Origin: an uncultured Eggerthella sp. | Lineage (GTDB): Bacteria > Actinomycetota > Coriobacteriia > Coriobacteriales > Eggerthellaceae | Direction: 5' to 3' | DNA length: 36,311 nucleotides | Assembly (NCBI GenBank): GCA_900542065.1 | Contig: UQLU01000014.1 | Coordinates: forward strand, 1-36,311 | Part shown: positions 25,578-34,039 of the stretch, piece after piece | Layout of the letters: each line of letters starts with the position of its first letter | Numbering within the stretch: the stretch's first letter is position 1 | Notes under the pieces: model-generated | Told to the model about the DNA's origin: nothing | The model's database searches: none | Seen by the model: only the letters and a program-made list of their open reading frames with translations | Made by a program: the position numbers and the translations under genes

Positions 25578-25606
25578 TATATACCCCTAGGGGGTATATA
25601 ACGCAA
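25578..25606 (-). promoter_or_regulatory. csoR-copA promoter with CsoR operator
   Basis: TATATACCCC, three bases, GGGGTATATA form a perfect 10-base inverted repeat at 25578-25600, the classic CsoR-type operator. On the minus strand TTGCGT (25606-25601), a 17-base gap and TATATA (25583-25578) make the promoter, so the operator fills the spacer and -10. CsoR would block polymerase directly. It lies 34 bases from the csoR start. Confidence 0.85.
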
Positions 25607-25854
25607 GGGGGTTTTCGGCAGAAAACAACACCGTCCTTTACCCCGTAGTTGAAACAGACACCATTTTGGTAACGTTTTAAAACAACGCCTTTCTACAGAA
25701 GAAATACCGAGTACAATAGGGCAGTACAAAACACACGAATAAGGTCCGTTTATCTTGAAGAAACATCCTTCAAACGTTCGATAAACCCCACTTTGCGTGA
25801 TTTGTGCAAGAACTCGTTATTGTTAAGACCTTTTATTTATTGGTTGAGGATAAA

Positions 25855-27732
25855 ATGCCACAGCGAAATGAACCACATAACTATCCTTCTGGTCGTCCTT
25901 CTTCACGCAACTCCTATTCGTCTCGTACGCAATCTTCTCGCGTACCCTCATCACAGCGCGTAAACATGTCAAACGCGCGCGATGAGCTTGAGCGTGAACG
26001 CGAAATGTATAGTGCCCATGATCCCAATCAAAGCGCTCCCTCACCTGCGCAGCGCTATGCACAAGCACAGAGAAACCAAGACAATAGGCAGTGCTACTGG
26101 ACTCAGCACCCTGGAGATACAGGACGTGCTTCAGAACGCGGCATAAACGATTTCAACAACCATTATGACGCCACACGGAGGCAAAATGCTGCCATAAGTG
26201 GACAGATCCCTTCTCGAAACAGCAATCCTGCGCAAACAGGTGGTGTTTCTGCTAACCCTTATTCGGGCGCTGCCCCTTCACGCACAAGCCGCACTCCACG
26301 CGCAGGAGAAGCTACCTTAAGCGGACGTATTCCACGCCAAGATGCACCCAATGCTAGTGGTGCTATGCCACGTCAGGCAACACCAAACGCTAGTGGTGCC
26401 ATGCCGCGCCAGAGCGCATCCGCCACCCCTCGCCGCAACGCCAATCAAAGAACTGCGTACGAGGGCAATTACGGAAGAGTAAATCCTGCAGGAAGAACAG
26501 CGGATTCGTCAGACTTTGGCGCTGAGCGTTATTTAAGCGCCGATCGCCCTCGTCGCAAGCCATCTGGCTCATTCCGCAACAAAATAATCGCAGGCGTTGT
26601 TGTACTTGCCGTTGCTGTTGGCGGCGTATTTGGCTTCACCACTTGGGATGCCAACAAACCCGTAAACGTAACCATCAACGGACAGCAGCAAACCATTTCT
26701 GGCGAACAGCGCAGCCTCGAAGGTCTTCTTGACACTAATACGGTATCGGTTACTCCTGGCAATTACGTGGCCGTAGACGGATCGGTCATGCGTGAAGGCG
26801 AAGGTACCCGTGCAAGCGCCACCGTAAACGGGGAGGCGAAAGACGATCTTTCCACGCGTCTTAACGAAGGCGATGATGTTTCGATAACCAACGGAACCGA
26901 CATCACTGAAGACTTCACCGAAAGCGACCCTCAAACTTTGCAACCTACCCTTGAAATTAAGGGAACGGGTGCTGTTCATCTGTATACCCAAAAAGGCGAA
27001 GCAGGTGAAAAGGTTGTTCGCACTGGTAACGAATCGGGAAAAACCGCTGAAGTAACCACCAAGGAACCCGTAAATGGCGTAGTTCAGTATTACAACGTTA
27101 ATTCCAATGGAGACAAAGTAATTGCGCTTACCTTTGACGACGGTCCTTGGGATACCACGACAGCACAGATTTTAGACATCCTGAAGGAAAACGACGCTAA
27201 GGCAACCTTCTATACCATTGGCGAAAACATCACAGGACATGAAGATTTGGTAAAGCGCGCCGCAGAAGAAGGTCATGAAATTGGCACTCACACCTGGGAT
27301 CATGCCGAAGGTAGCGGTCAGGGCGTAAGCCTTATCTTGATGTCGAGCGATGAGCGCAAGCAAGAAGTAGAAAAAGGTATGAAAGCCATCAAGGATGCTT
27401 CGGGCCAGGACGCAAGCCAGCTGTTCCGTTCTCCTGGCGGAAACTTTGACCAATCCGTCGCAAGTGACTTAAGCGAACTTATCACGGGCGAAATTGGCTG
27501 GAATATTGACACAGGCGACTGGCAACGACCAGGTGCTGATGTCATTGCTCAACGCATCGAAAGCGCTGGCCCTGGCGAAATCATTCTGATGCATGATGGC
27601 GGCGGCGACCGTTCTCAAACAGTGAGCGCTCTTAAAGAAGCACTACCTAAATTAAAGGAGCAGGGCTATCGTTTCATAACGGTTAGCGAACTGGTAAACA
27701 CCTACCCCTATCAGGAAGGCGAAGGCGAATAA
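25855..27732 (+). CDS. Membrane-anchored polysaccharide deacetylase (NodB domain)
   Basis: A 625-residue protein. Residues 1-235 are disordered, rich in Ser, Pro, Arg, Gln and Asn, and contain a tandem repeat NASGAMPRQ at about 165-185. A single membrane helix (IIAGVVVLAVAVGGVFGF) lies near 242-260. Outside follows a beta-rich segment resembling the YabE/DUF348 type (VNVTINGQQQTISG), then a NodB domain from about 420: TFDDGP (metal Asp), HTWDH (metal His pair), RSPGG, DTGDW and ILMHDGGG, a full catalytic set. It probably deacetylates peptidoglycan or another surface glycan, protecting against lysozyme. GAGG before the ATG at 25855 sets the start; the frame extends upstream to 25804 without support. 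The 310 bases upstream of 25855 contain only the csoR operator and a lone TACAAT at 25712. Confidence 0.9.
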   Translation: MPQRNEPHNYPSGRPSSRNSYSSRTQSSRVPSSQRVNMSNARDELEREREMYSAHDPNQSAPSPAQRYAQAQRNQDNRQCYWTQHPGDTGRASERGINDFNNHYDATRRQNAAISGQIPSRNSNPAQTGGVSANPYSGAAPSRTSRTPRAGEATLSGRIPRQDAPNASGAMPRQATPNASGAMPRQSASATPRRNANQRTAYEGNYGRVNPAGRTADSSDFGAERYLSADRPRRKPSGSFRNKIIAGVVVLAVAVGGVFGFTTWDANKPVNVTINGQQQTISGEQRSLEGLLDTNTVSVTPGNYVAVDGSVMREGEGTRASATVNGEAKDDLSTRLNEGDDVSITNGTDITEDFTESDPQTLQPTLEIKGTGAVHLYTQKGEAGEKVVRTGNESGKTAEVTTKEPVNGVVQYYNVNSNGDKVIALTFDDGPWDTTTAQILDILKENDAKATFYTIGENITGHEDLVKRAAEEGHEIGTHTWDHAEGSGQGVSLILMSSDERKQEVEKGMKAIKDASGQDASQLFRSPGGNFDQSVASDLSELITGEIGWNIDTGDWQRPGADVIAQRIESAGPGEIILMHDGGGDRSQTVSALKEALPKLKEQGYRFITVSELVNTYPYQEGEGE

Positions 27733-27763
27733 CGCTTAAGAGCTAGCTTAAGGATACTATCCT

Positions 27764-27803
27764 AAACTCAGGCGCCATCCTTTAGGATAGCGCCTGAGTT
27801 TTA
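27764..27803 (+). terminator. Terminator after the polysaccharide deacetylase gene
   Basis: A 17-base stem (27764-27780 with 27785-27801, one mismatch) closes a TTTA loop and ends in TTTT. It begins 32 bases past the stop codon. Confidence 0.9.
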
Positions 27804-27929
27804 ACATAAACCACTCGTGAGATGCCATTCGACACCACGAGACGTTGGTAGATGCCCAAAAGCTCATCGTTTTAGGTATCTTTTGTTGCTTTCTGATGTT
27901 AAAAACTCTTCATAATTGTTAAATTGGCA

Positions 27930-28014
27930 TACAATACATACAGTTGCCCTGAGCGGCACATTTCGACCCGTTAGCGGAAAACGCCCCAAAGCGAAAATCG
28001 TTTTGGGGCTTTAT
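27930..28014 (+). promoter_or_regulatory. Leader with terminator-like hairpin before pyk
   Basis: TACAAT at 27930-27935 could be a -10 element, though no good -35 lies before it. Downstream, bases 27983-28009 form a 12-base-pair hairpin (GCCCCAAAGCGA with TCGTTTTGGGGC, one G-T pair, AAA loop) followed by TTTATT. It starts beyond the strong deacetylase terminator, so it is probably transcribed only from the operon's own promoter. It could therefore work as an attenuator for the pyk-rha genes. The remainder of the 330-base gap (27733-28062) shows only a small CTCGTG/CACGAG repeat near 27813-27840. Confidence 0.45.
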
Positions 28015-28062
28015 TCCTGCCTATAGCCGAAATCTGCTCCCGATGAAAGGCGAACTGTATTT

Positions 28063-29544
28063 ATGGCAAAACGAACAAAAATTATCTGCACGCTCGGTCC
28101 TGCCGTGGATTCCGAATCCGCGCTTAAGAATCTTATTCTTGCCGGTATGGATGTCGCACGTTGTAATTTTTCTCATGGCTCTCACGCCGAACATAAAGCA
28201 CGAATGGACCGCCTGAAAAAAATCCGCCGCGAACTTGATTCGCCCTGCGCAATCATGCTTGATACGAAAGGTCCAGGAATTCGTACAGGCAAACTAGAAG
28301 ATGGCAAGCCTGTTCTTCTTCGAGCGGGAGACAATATTTTTCTTACTGAAGAAAACATTCTCGGCACTTCTCGCCGTATTCACCAAACTTTCCCTGGTCT
28401 CTACCAATATGTAGAACCTGGAACCATCATTTTGCTAGACGATGGCTTGATTGAGTTAGCTGTCGACCGTGTGAACGGTAGCGAAATCCAATGCACCGTT
28501 CAAAATTCAGGCATACTTGGTGAATGCAAGCAGCTCAACCTTCCAGGAACCAACGTCCCTCTTCCTGTCATGACCGAGCAAGACAAAGAAGATCTCTTGT
28601 TTGCCATTGAACAAGAGGTGGACTTTGTTGCTGCATCATTTGTAAGCTGCGCTGAAGATGTCTGCGCTATTCGCTCTTTCTTGGCAGAACACGGCGGAAA
28701 CCGTATTCGCGTGGTTGCAAAGATCGAAAACGGGCACGCAGTAGACCACATTGAAGAAATCATCGCCGCATCGGATGCCATTATGGTTGCCCGTGGTGAT
28801 TTGGGTGTAGAAGTTCCTTCTAATCAGGTACCTCTTCTTCAAAAGAAGATTATCAAGGCATGCAATCAGGCCTATCGCCCTGTTATTACCGCGACTCAGA
28901 TGCTGGAATCCATGATCCACAATCCTCGCCCAACCCGCGCAGAAGTCGCAGACATCGCAAATGCAATCTACGACGGCACCGATGCTCTTACCTTGTCGGG
29001 CGAAACAGCTATCGGCATGTATCCTATTCCTGCAGTTCAAACCATGGCTCAGATCGCTGAAGCTACCGAACCGCACATCTACGAGCAAGGTTCTATTCCT
29101 AATCGCACCTCAGAACCCAATGGTATCTCTGCGGTGGTAGGACTTGCTGCCGTTACTGCAGCTGAACACGTTGGTGCATCCTGTATTGTTACCCCCACCA
29201 TGACAGGACGTACCGCACGTTTAGTTTCCAACTATCGCCCCAAAGCACCTATTTATGCGGTTACCTCTTCTGAAGAAAACCGTCGCTCGCTGCAGCTTGC
29301 CTGGGGCGTAACGCCTCTCTTGGGAAAAGTAGTAGGTGATTCCTCGTTCATTCTTGAACAAGCACGATCGGTTGTTACCGAAAAAGGTTATGTCCACAAA
29401 GGGGATATTGCGGTGTTTACCTTAGGAGATCGCACTACTTCACCAAGCACTGATGATGTAGGAGTAGATCCAACACTTCCTTCCCCTCGTCCCACCAACG
29501 TGATGCAAATCGTACAGATTGGCATCGAAGAAGGAGGCAACTAA
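28063..29544 (+). CDS. pyk: Pyruvate kinase
   Basis: A 493-residue enzyme that converts phosphoenolpyruvate and ADP to pyruvate and ATP. Diagnostic stretches: TKIICTLGP at the N terminus, ARCNFSHG, MLDTKGPGIRTG, the active-site Lys and metal Glu in VVAKIENGHA, MVARGDLGVE, and ITATQMLESMI followed by NPRPTRAEVADIANAI. The length is normal, with the usual C-terminal regulatory domain and no extra PEP-utiliser domain. Its stop overlaps the rhaB start by one base (TAATG), so it is translationally coupled to a rhamnose gene. That is an unusual place for this glycolytic enzyme. It may be a second isozyme induced with rhamnose, but whether another copy exists elsewhere cannot be seen. The start follows AAAGG by about 12 bases. 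Confidence 0.96.
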   Translation: MAKRTKIICTLGPAVDSESALKNLILAGMDVARCNFSHGSHAEHKARMDRLKKIRRELDSPCAIMLDTKGPGIRTGKLEDGKPVLLRAGDNIFLTEENILGTSRRIHQTFPGLYQYVEPGTIILLDDGLIELAVDRVNGSEIQCTVQNSGILGECKQLNLPGTNVPLPVMTEQDKEDLLFAIEQEVDFVAASFVSCAEDVCAIRSFLAEHGGNRIRVVAKIENGHAVDHIEEIIAASDAIMVARGDLGVEVPSNQVPLLQKKIIKACNQAYRPVITATQMLESMIHNPRPTRAEVADIANAIYDGTDALTLSGETAIGMYPIPAVQTMAQIAEATEPHIYEQGSIPNRTSEPNGISAVVGLAAVTAAEHVGASCIVTPTMTGRTARLVSNYRPKAPIYAVTSSEENRRSLQLAWGVTPLLGKVVGDSSFILEQARSVVTEKGYVHKGDIAVFTLGDRTTSPSTDDVGVDPTLPSPRPTNVMQIVQIGIEEGGN

Positions 29545-31055
29545 TGACTTCTTCGAATTGTTATGCAGCAGTTGATATTGGTGCCTCTTCAGGTCGTGTC
29601 GTTGTTGGCACCGTACAAGATGGACGCATTGAACTTACCGAAATTCACCGCTTCGATAACATCCAAAAACGATCAGGCGGTCATGACTGCTGGGATATCG
29701 AAATGCTGTTCCGCGAAACTGTTGCGGGATTAGCGAAATGCAGAGAAGCGGGCTTTGTCCCAAAAACTATCGGCATTGATACCTGGGGTGTCGACTTTGT
29801 TTTACTGGATAAGGACGATCAACTGATTGGCGATGCGGTTGCTTATCGTGACGAAAGAACCAACGGTATGTATTCAATTGCTGACCGCATTATGGCACCT
29901 GATGCGGTATATCGCCGCACCGGCATCCAACGTCAGCCGTTCAATACTATCTATCAGCTTATTGCGCTCAAGCGCGAACATCCTGAACAGCTAGAACAGG
30001 CTGAAAGCTTCTTGATGATTCCTGACTACTTGGCGTTCTTACTTACGGGCACCAAGGTTAATGAATACACCAACGCCACTACTACCTGTTTACTCAATGC
30101 ACGCACCCAACAATGGGACAGCGTAATTCTTGATGCATTCGGTATACCCCAAGAAATGTTTTGCGACGTAGTTATGCCTGGAACAGACTTAGGCGTAGTG
30201 AAACCCGAAATTGAGCAAACACTTGGCTATGCCCCTCGCGTTATTGCCCCGGCTACTCACGACACTGGCAGCGCTTATTTGGCGGTTCCTGCTCGCGACA
30301 ATGATGCGGTATTCCTCTCATCAGGTACCTGGAGTTTGCTCGGTGTTGAAAACGAAGGCCCTATTACTTCTGACGCTTCACGCTTTCAGAACTTCACCAA
30401 TGAAGGCGGCTATGAGCTACGCTTCCGCTTCTTGAAAAACATCATGGGTCTCTGGATGATTCAGTCCATTCGCCGTGAACTTAATGGCGTGTCATACGTC
30501 GAAGGAAAACAAGAAACCGAAGCTCAAGCAGAAACAAAAGCGACGCTTGAAGCCGAATTGCCTCCTTTTGTTGGCAGCACACACGAAATGGGTTTTGGCG
30601 ATTTAATAGAAGAAGCCAAAGCGGCACAAGATTTCGAAGCTCACGTCAACGTAAACGATGACCGCTTCTTAGCACCTGATTCCATGATCGATGAGATTCG
30701 CTTAGCCTGCTTTGAGACAGGACAGGCCATCCCGACAACGGTTGGTGAATTAATGCGCTGCGTTTATATAAGCCTGTCGACATGCTATGCCGAATCTATT
30801 GAAGAAATGGCTTCGCTTACAGGCAGAACCTACACTTCTATCAATATCGTAGGTGGCGGTTGTCAGGATGCCTATTTGAACGAATTAACCACCAAAGCAT
30901 GCGGTATTCCCGTTTTCGCCGGACCCGTTGAAGGCACCAGCCTGGGCAACTTAATTGTCCAGATGATCGCCAGCGGCCAGATCGAGGATCTACAAACGGC
31001 ACGCGATATGATCCGCGCGTCCTTTGATATCGACATGGTCGACCCGCAGGAATAG
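29544..31055 (+). CDS. rhaB: Rhamnulokinase
   Basis: A 503-residue FGGY-family sugar kinase that phosphorylates L-rhamnulose at O-1. The N terminus AAVDIGASSGRVVVG holds the phosphate-binding motif. GIDTWGVDFVLLDKDDQLIG and VAYRDERT are typical of RhaB rather than glycerol or xylulose kinases. APATHDTGSAYLAVP and SSGTWSLLGVE complete the ATP site, and NIVGGGCQDAYLNELTT lies near the C terminus. Slightly longer than the E. coli enzyme (489). AGGAGG in the end of pyk serves the start. The last roughly 160 bases are more GC-rich than the rest of the gene, continuing into the next genes. Confidence 0.95.
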   Translation: MTSSNCYAAVDIGASSGRVVVGTVQDGRIELTEIHRFDNIQKRSGGHDCWDIEMLFRETVAGLAKCREAGFVPKTIGIDTWGVDFVLLDKDDQLIGDAVAYRDERTNGMYSIADRIMAPDAVYRRTGIQRQPFNTIYQLIALKREHPEQLEQAESFLMIPDYLAFLLTGTKVNEYTNATTTCLLNARTQQWDSVILDAFGIPQEMFCDVVMPGTDLGVVKPEIEQTLGYAPRVIAPATHDTGSAYLAVPARDNDAVFLSSGTWSLLGVENEGPITSDASRFQNFTNEGGYELRFRFLKNIMGLWMIQSIRRELNGVSYVEGKQETEAQAETKATLEAELPPFVGSTHEMGFGDLIEEAKAAQDFEAHVNVNDDRFLAPDSMIDEIRLACFETGQAIPTTVGELMRCVYISLSTCYAESIEEMASLTGRTYTSINIVGGGCQDAYLNELTTKACGIPVFAGPVEGTSLGNLIVQMIASGQIEDLQTARDMIRASFDIDMVDPQE

Positions 31056-31135
31056 ACAAGTATGTCGCACGCAGCATCAGCTGTGTGTACAGCATATAGA
31101 TGTACAGCAAGCAAACAGACAACAGGAGGTTGCCT

Positions 31136-32554
31136 ATGCTAATAGAAACAAAAGCGAAAGTCGGCGTGTTTTCCATCGCGCTGCAGGCGTACCTGCCCCA
31201 GTTCCCAGAGCTGGTACCCGAATTTGAAGAACAGTATGCCGCATTCAAGAAAACACTGCCCAACACCGTCGAGCTTATCGACGGCGGCTTGGTCACTACG
31301 AAAGAACAGGCACAGGCTGCAGGCGATGCGTTCCGTGCAGCAGATGTAGATCTCGTTATCTTGCAGCTGCTCACCTACTGCACAAGCTACAACATGCTCC
31401 CTGCCGTACGCGACCTTGACGTGCCGATCGTGGTAGTAAACCTACAGAAACTGCGCTGTCTTGACTTCGATACAGCAGGCACTGCTGAGTGGCTAGGCAC
31501 TGGCTATGCAGGCGGAGCTGTGGGCGAAATGATTGCCGACCTCAACCGCGCAGGCAAACGCCATGCCGTAATCACGGGCGTCGTCGAGGGCGGCGATCCC
31601 GAGGCTGCCGCCCAGATCGAGGACTGGTGCCGTGCTGCACAAGTACGTCGCCGCTTCCGTGATACTAATATCGCTCAGATTGGCAGGCCGTATCCCGGCA
31701 TGATGGATCTCTACATCGACGAGACCAACCTCTACAACCGCATGGGTGTGTACACCAAGCAGTTCGACTGGGAACGTATGTGGGCTATCGCCGATGACGT
31801 GAACGATGAAGAGGCGATTGCCGCAAAGATTGCCGACATTCACGACACCTTTGAGATCAAGGGTGACTACGAAGAAGAGAGCATCCGCGAGATGGCTCGC
31901 TATGTGTTGGCCTTCGAGCAGTGGGTACGCGACGAACACTTAGGTATGGTCGCCAGCCATTACGACGGTCTGGCTCAGGGCAAGGCGGGCGTGCTCGACT
32001 CCATGCTAATTCCGGCATTCTCCATGCTCATTAAGCAAGGCACAGTTTGCGCAGTGGAAGGCGATATGAAGGTTGCCATGGGCATGAGCATCATGAAGAC
32101 CCTCTCGGGCGCCTGCCAGCTTTCCGAGTTCTACACCTTCGACTTCGACGACGACGTGGTGCTCATCGGCCACTCCGGTTCAGGCGACGCTTGCTTCTCC
32201 ACGGCACGCAAGGCCTCAATGGAGATCGTTCCAGTGTTCCACGGCAAAACCGGAGGCGGCTTCCTCACACGCTTCTACCCGAAGCCCGGCCCAGTCACCT
32301 ACTTGGCAATCACACAGGATGCCGACGGTCACTTCAAGTTCATCGTAAGCGAAGGCGTCATTGAGGACGGTCCTACCCTACAAAACGGCGACACCACCTT
32401 CCGCACGCACTTCTCCTTGGGTGCACGAGAATGGAACAACCGCTGGTGCGAGTGCGGCCCTACGCATCACTTTGCTGCGGCTCAAGGCAGCTGGACGAGC
32501 ACCATCAAGAAGGTTGCGAAGATTTTGAATGTAGAAGTCGAAGTCGTCTGCTAA
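31136..32554 (+). CDS. L-fucose/L-arabinose isomerase-fold protein, likely the rhamnose isomerase
   Basis: A 472-residue protein of the FucI/AraA fold. It shows the family's Rossmann-like N terminus (VDLVILQLLTYCTSY) and candidate metal and catalytic residues: E308 in AVEGD, H346 in IGHSG, H444 and H445 in THHFAAAQG, comparable to the Glu and His ligands of AraA. Aldose-ketose isomerases of this kind act on L-fucose or L-arabinose. Here the gene sits between rhaB and rhaD, and no RhaA-type isomerase is present in the operon, so it is the best candidate for converting L-rhamnose to L-rhamnulose. This substrate is inferred from context. AGGAGG six bases before the ATG fixes the start. Base composition is clearly higher in GC than pyk or the body of rhaB. 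Confidence 0.82.
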   Translation: MLIETKAKVGVFSIALQAYLPQFPELVPEFEEQYAAFKKTLPNTVELIDGGLVTTKEQAQAAGDAFRAADVDLVILQLLTYCTSYNMLPAVRDLDVPIVVVNLQKLRCLDFDTAGTAEWLGTGYAGGAVGEMIADLNRAGKRHAVITGVVEGGDPEAAAQIEDWCRAAQVRRRFRDTNIAQIGRPYPGMMDLYIDETNLYNRMGVYTKQFDWERMWAIADDVNDEEAIAAKIADIHDTFEIKGDYEEESIREMARYVLAFEQWVRDEHLGMVASHYDGLAQGKAGVLDSMLIPAFSMLIKQGTVCAVEGDMKVAMGMSIMKTLSGACQLSEFYTFDFDDDVVLIGHSGSGDACFSTARKASMEIVPVFHGKTGGGFLTRFYPKPGPVTYLAITQDADGHFKFIVSEGVIEDGPTLQNGDTTFRTHFSLGAREWNNRWCECGPTHHFAAAQGSWTSTIKKVAKILNVEVEVVC

Positions 32555-32623
32555 GGGCATTTATCAATGCCTACAAGGACGACATCCTTTTCAAGAAAGA
32601 TTAAAGGAGCTGAGAACGAAAAC

Positions 32624-33457
32624 ATGGCTGTAGAGAAGACCGATTGCGTGAAGCGCTTCGTCCGTCTGTGTAAAGACGGATTCAAGCAGGGCTGGCACGA
32701 GGCCAACGGCGGCAACCTAACCTACCGCATGACCAATAAGGACATAAAGGCCTGCAAAAAGGAATTCGACACGAGCCGCCCGTGGGTCAAGATGGACGTG
32801 CAGGCGGACAATCTGAAAGGTGCTTACTTCCTGACAACAGGTTCGGGCAAATACATGCGCAACGTATCGCTGTACCCGAAAGACGCACTGGGCATCGTAC
32901 AGATTAACGATGCAGGCGATTCCTGGCGCGTTGTGTGGGGATTAGAAAACGGCGGTAAACCCACCAGCGAATTCCCCACGCATTTCATGAACCACAGCAT
33001 CCGCATGGCGGCAACCGACGGTGCAAATCGCGTCATCTACCATGCGCATACGCCTAACATCATCACACTGTCCACGCTCATCGAGCCTGACCCACGCACG
33101 TGGACGCGTATCCTGTGGAAGTCGATGACTGAGTGTGTGATTATTTTCCCGCAGGGCGTAGGACTTGTACCTTGGATGGTACCTGGCGGTGCCGAGATCG
33201 CCCGTGCCACGGCAGACCTAATGGACCGCTACGACGCAGTGGTGTGGACTCAACACGGCATGTTCGTGTCAGGCAACACCTTCGATGCGGCGTTCGGCAT
33301 GATGCATACGATCGAAAAGTCTGCAGGGCTCTACCTCGCCGCACGCGCCGCGAACGGCGGTGCCGAACCGAGGTATCTGATCTCCGACGCACAACTGCTT
33401 CAGGTATGCCACGACTTCAACGTGAAACCCAACCTGGCATTTTTGGACGAGAACTAG
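32624..33457 (+). CDS. rhaD: Rhamnulose-1-phosphate aldolase
   Basis: A class II zinc aldolase of 277 residues (274 in E. coli) that splits L-rhamnulose-1-phosphate into dihydroxyacetone phosphate and L-lactaldehyde. GWHEANGGNLTYR near 22-34 matches the phosphate-binding region. The catalytic Glu (E116 in SEFPTHF) and the zinc ligands H140, H142 (YHAHTPN) and H211 (TQHGMF) fall one position from those of the E. coli enzyme. I start at 32624, which aligns with the family. AAGGAG is rather far upstream (14 bases), and a longer frame from 32567 would add 19 residues. GC-rich like its upstream neighbour. No lactaldehyde reductase or dehydrogenase follows in this window. Confidence 0.94.
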   Translation: MAVEKTDCVKRFVRLCKDGFKQGWHEANGGNLTYRMTNKDIKACKKEFDTSRPWVKMDVQADNLKGAYFLTTGSGKYMRNVSLYPKDALGIVQINDAGDSWRVVWGLENGGKPTSEFPTHFMNHSIRMAATDGANRVIYHAHTPNIITLSTLIEPDPRTWTRILWKSMTECVIIFPQGVGLVPWMVPGGAEIARATADLMDRYDAVVWTQHGMFVSGNTFDAAFGMMHTIEKSAGLYLAARAANGGAEPRYLISDAQLLQVCHDFNVKPNLAFLDEN

Positions 33458-33472
33458 AGACAAAACCTTCAA

Positions 33473-33508
33473 CAGGTGCTCGTCAACTTTCGGGCTGGCG
33501 AGCACCTG
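33473..33508 (+). other. Hairpin between rhaD and rhaM
   Basis: CAGGTGCTCG (33473-33482) pairs perfectly with CGAGCACCTG (33499-33508) around a 16-base loop, without a T tract. It may stabilise or partly terminate the message between the two cistrons. It is part of the GC-rich segment and may have travelled with it. Confidence 0.6.
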
Positions 33509-33569
33509 CAACGAATGCCGTCGGGACGCTGCGTCTCGGCAGTGCAAGAAGAACCGAGAGAAGGCAGAC

Positions 33570-33911
33570 ATGACGATTCGCAAGACGGCCGAGGGCCGCA
33601 CGATCCACGGGTTCAAAATGAAGCTCTACCCTGGGTTCGCTGAAGAATACGAAAAACGTCACAACGAATTATGGCCAGAAATGGCAGACATGATTCATGA
33701 ATATGGCGGACATAACTATTCGATCTTCATCGACGAAGAAACCAACATTTTGTTCGGTTATATCGAACTTGACGATCCAGAGCGTTATGACGAATCTGCC
33801 AATACTGAAATTTGTAAAAAATGGTGGGATTTCATGGCAAGTGTCATGGAAACAAACGAAGATAATTCCCCTGTTTCCGTAGACCTGCCCTGCGCCTTCC
33901 ATTTGGATTAA
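33570..33911 (+). CDS. rhaM: L-rhamnose mutarotase
   Basis: A 113-residue protein (104 in E. coli) that interconverts alpha and beta L-rhamnose, supplying the form used by the isomerase. The active-site pattern is present: Y27 and H31 (EYEKRHNELWPEM) with the spacing of E. coli Tyr18 and His22, and the KWWDFM tryptophans. AAGG lies seven bases before the ATG. The first roughly 25 codons are GC-rich and the rest AT-rich: by hand count bases 33481-33540 are 40/60 G+C and 33661-33720 are 24/60. This suggests a recombination joint inside the gene. Confidence 0.93.
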   Translation: MTIRKTAEGRTIHGFKMKLYPGFAEEYEKRHNELWPEMADMIHEYGGHNYSIFIDEETNILFGYIELDDPERYDESANTEICKKWWDFMASVMETNEDNSPVSVDLPCAFHLD

Positions 33912-34039
33912 CGTTTAGGCGATTCTCTGTTTGTTCCTCAGCCGTTCAGATGCCGTTTGGCAGCATGCGCGGCTTTAAATTGCAGGAATGACAGGGTCCT
34001 AAACAAGCATTTGTAAACCTTCGATTAGAAAGAAACGTA

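Noticed and set aside
28063..28200. Sugar-transport or PEP-utiliser fusion on pyruvate kinase
   Set aside because: The length and C-terminal sequence match an ordinary pyruvate kinase without an added domain.
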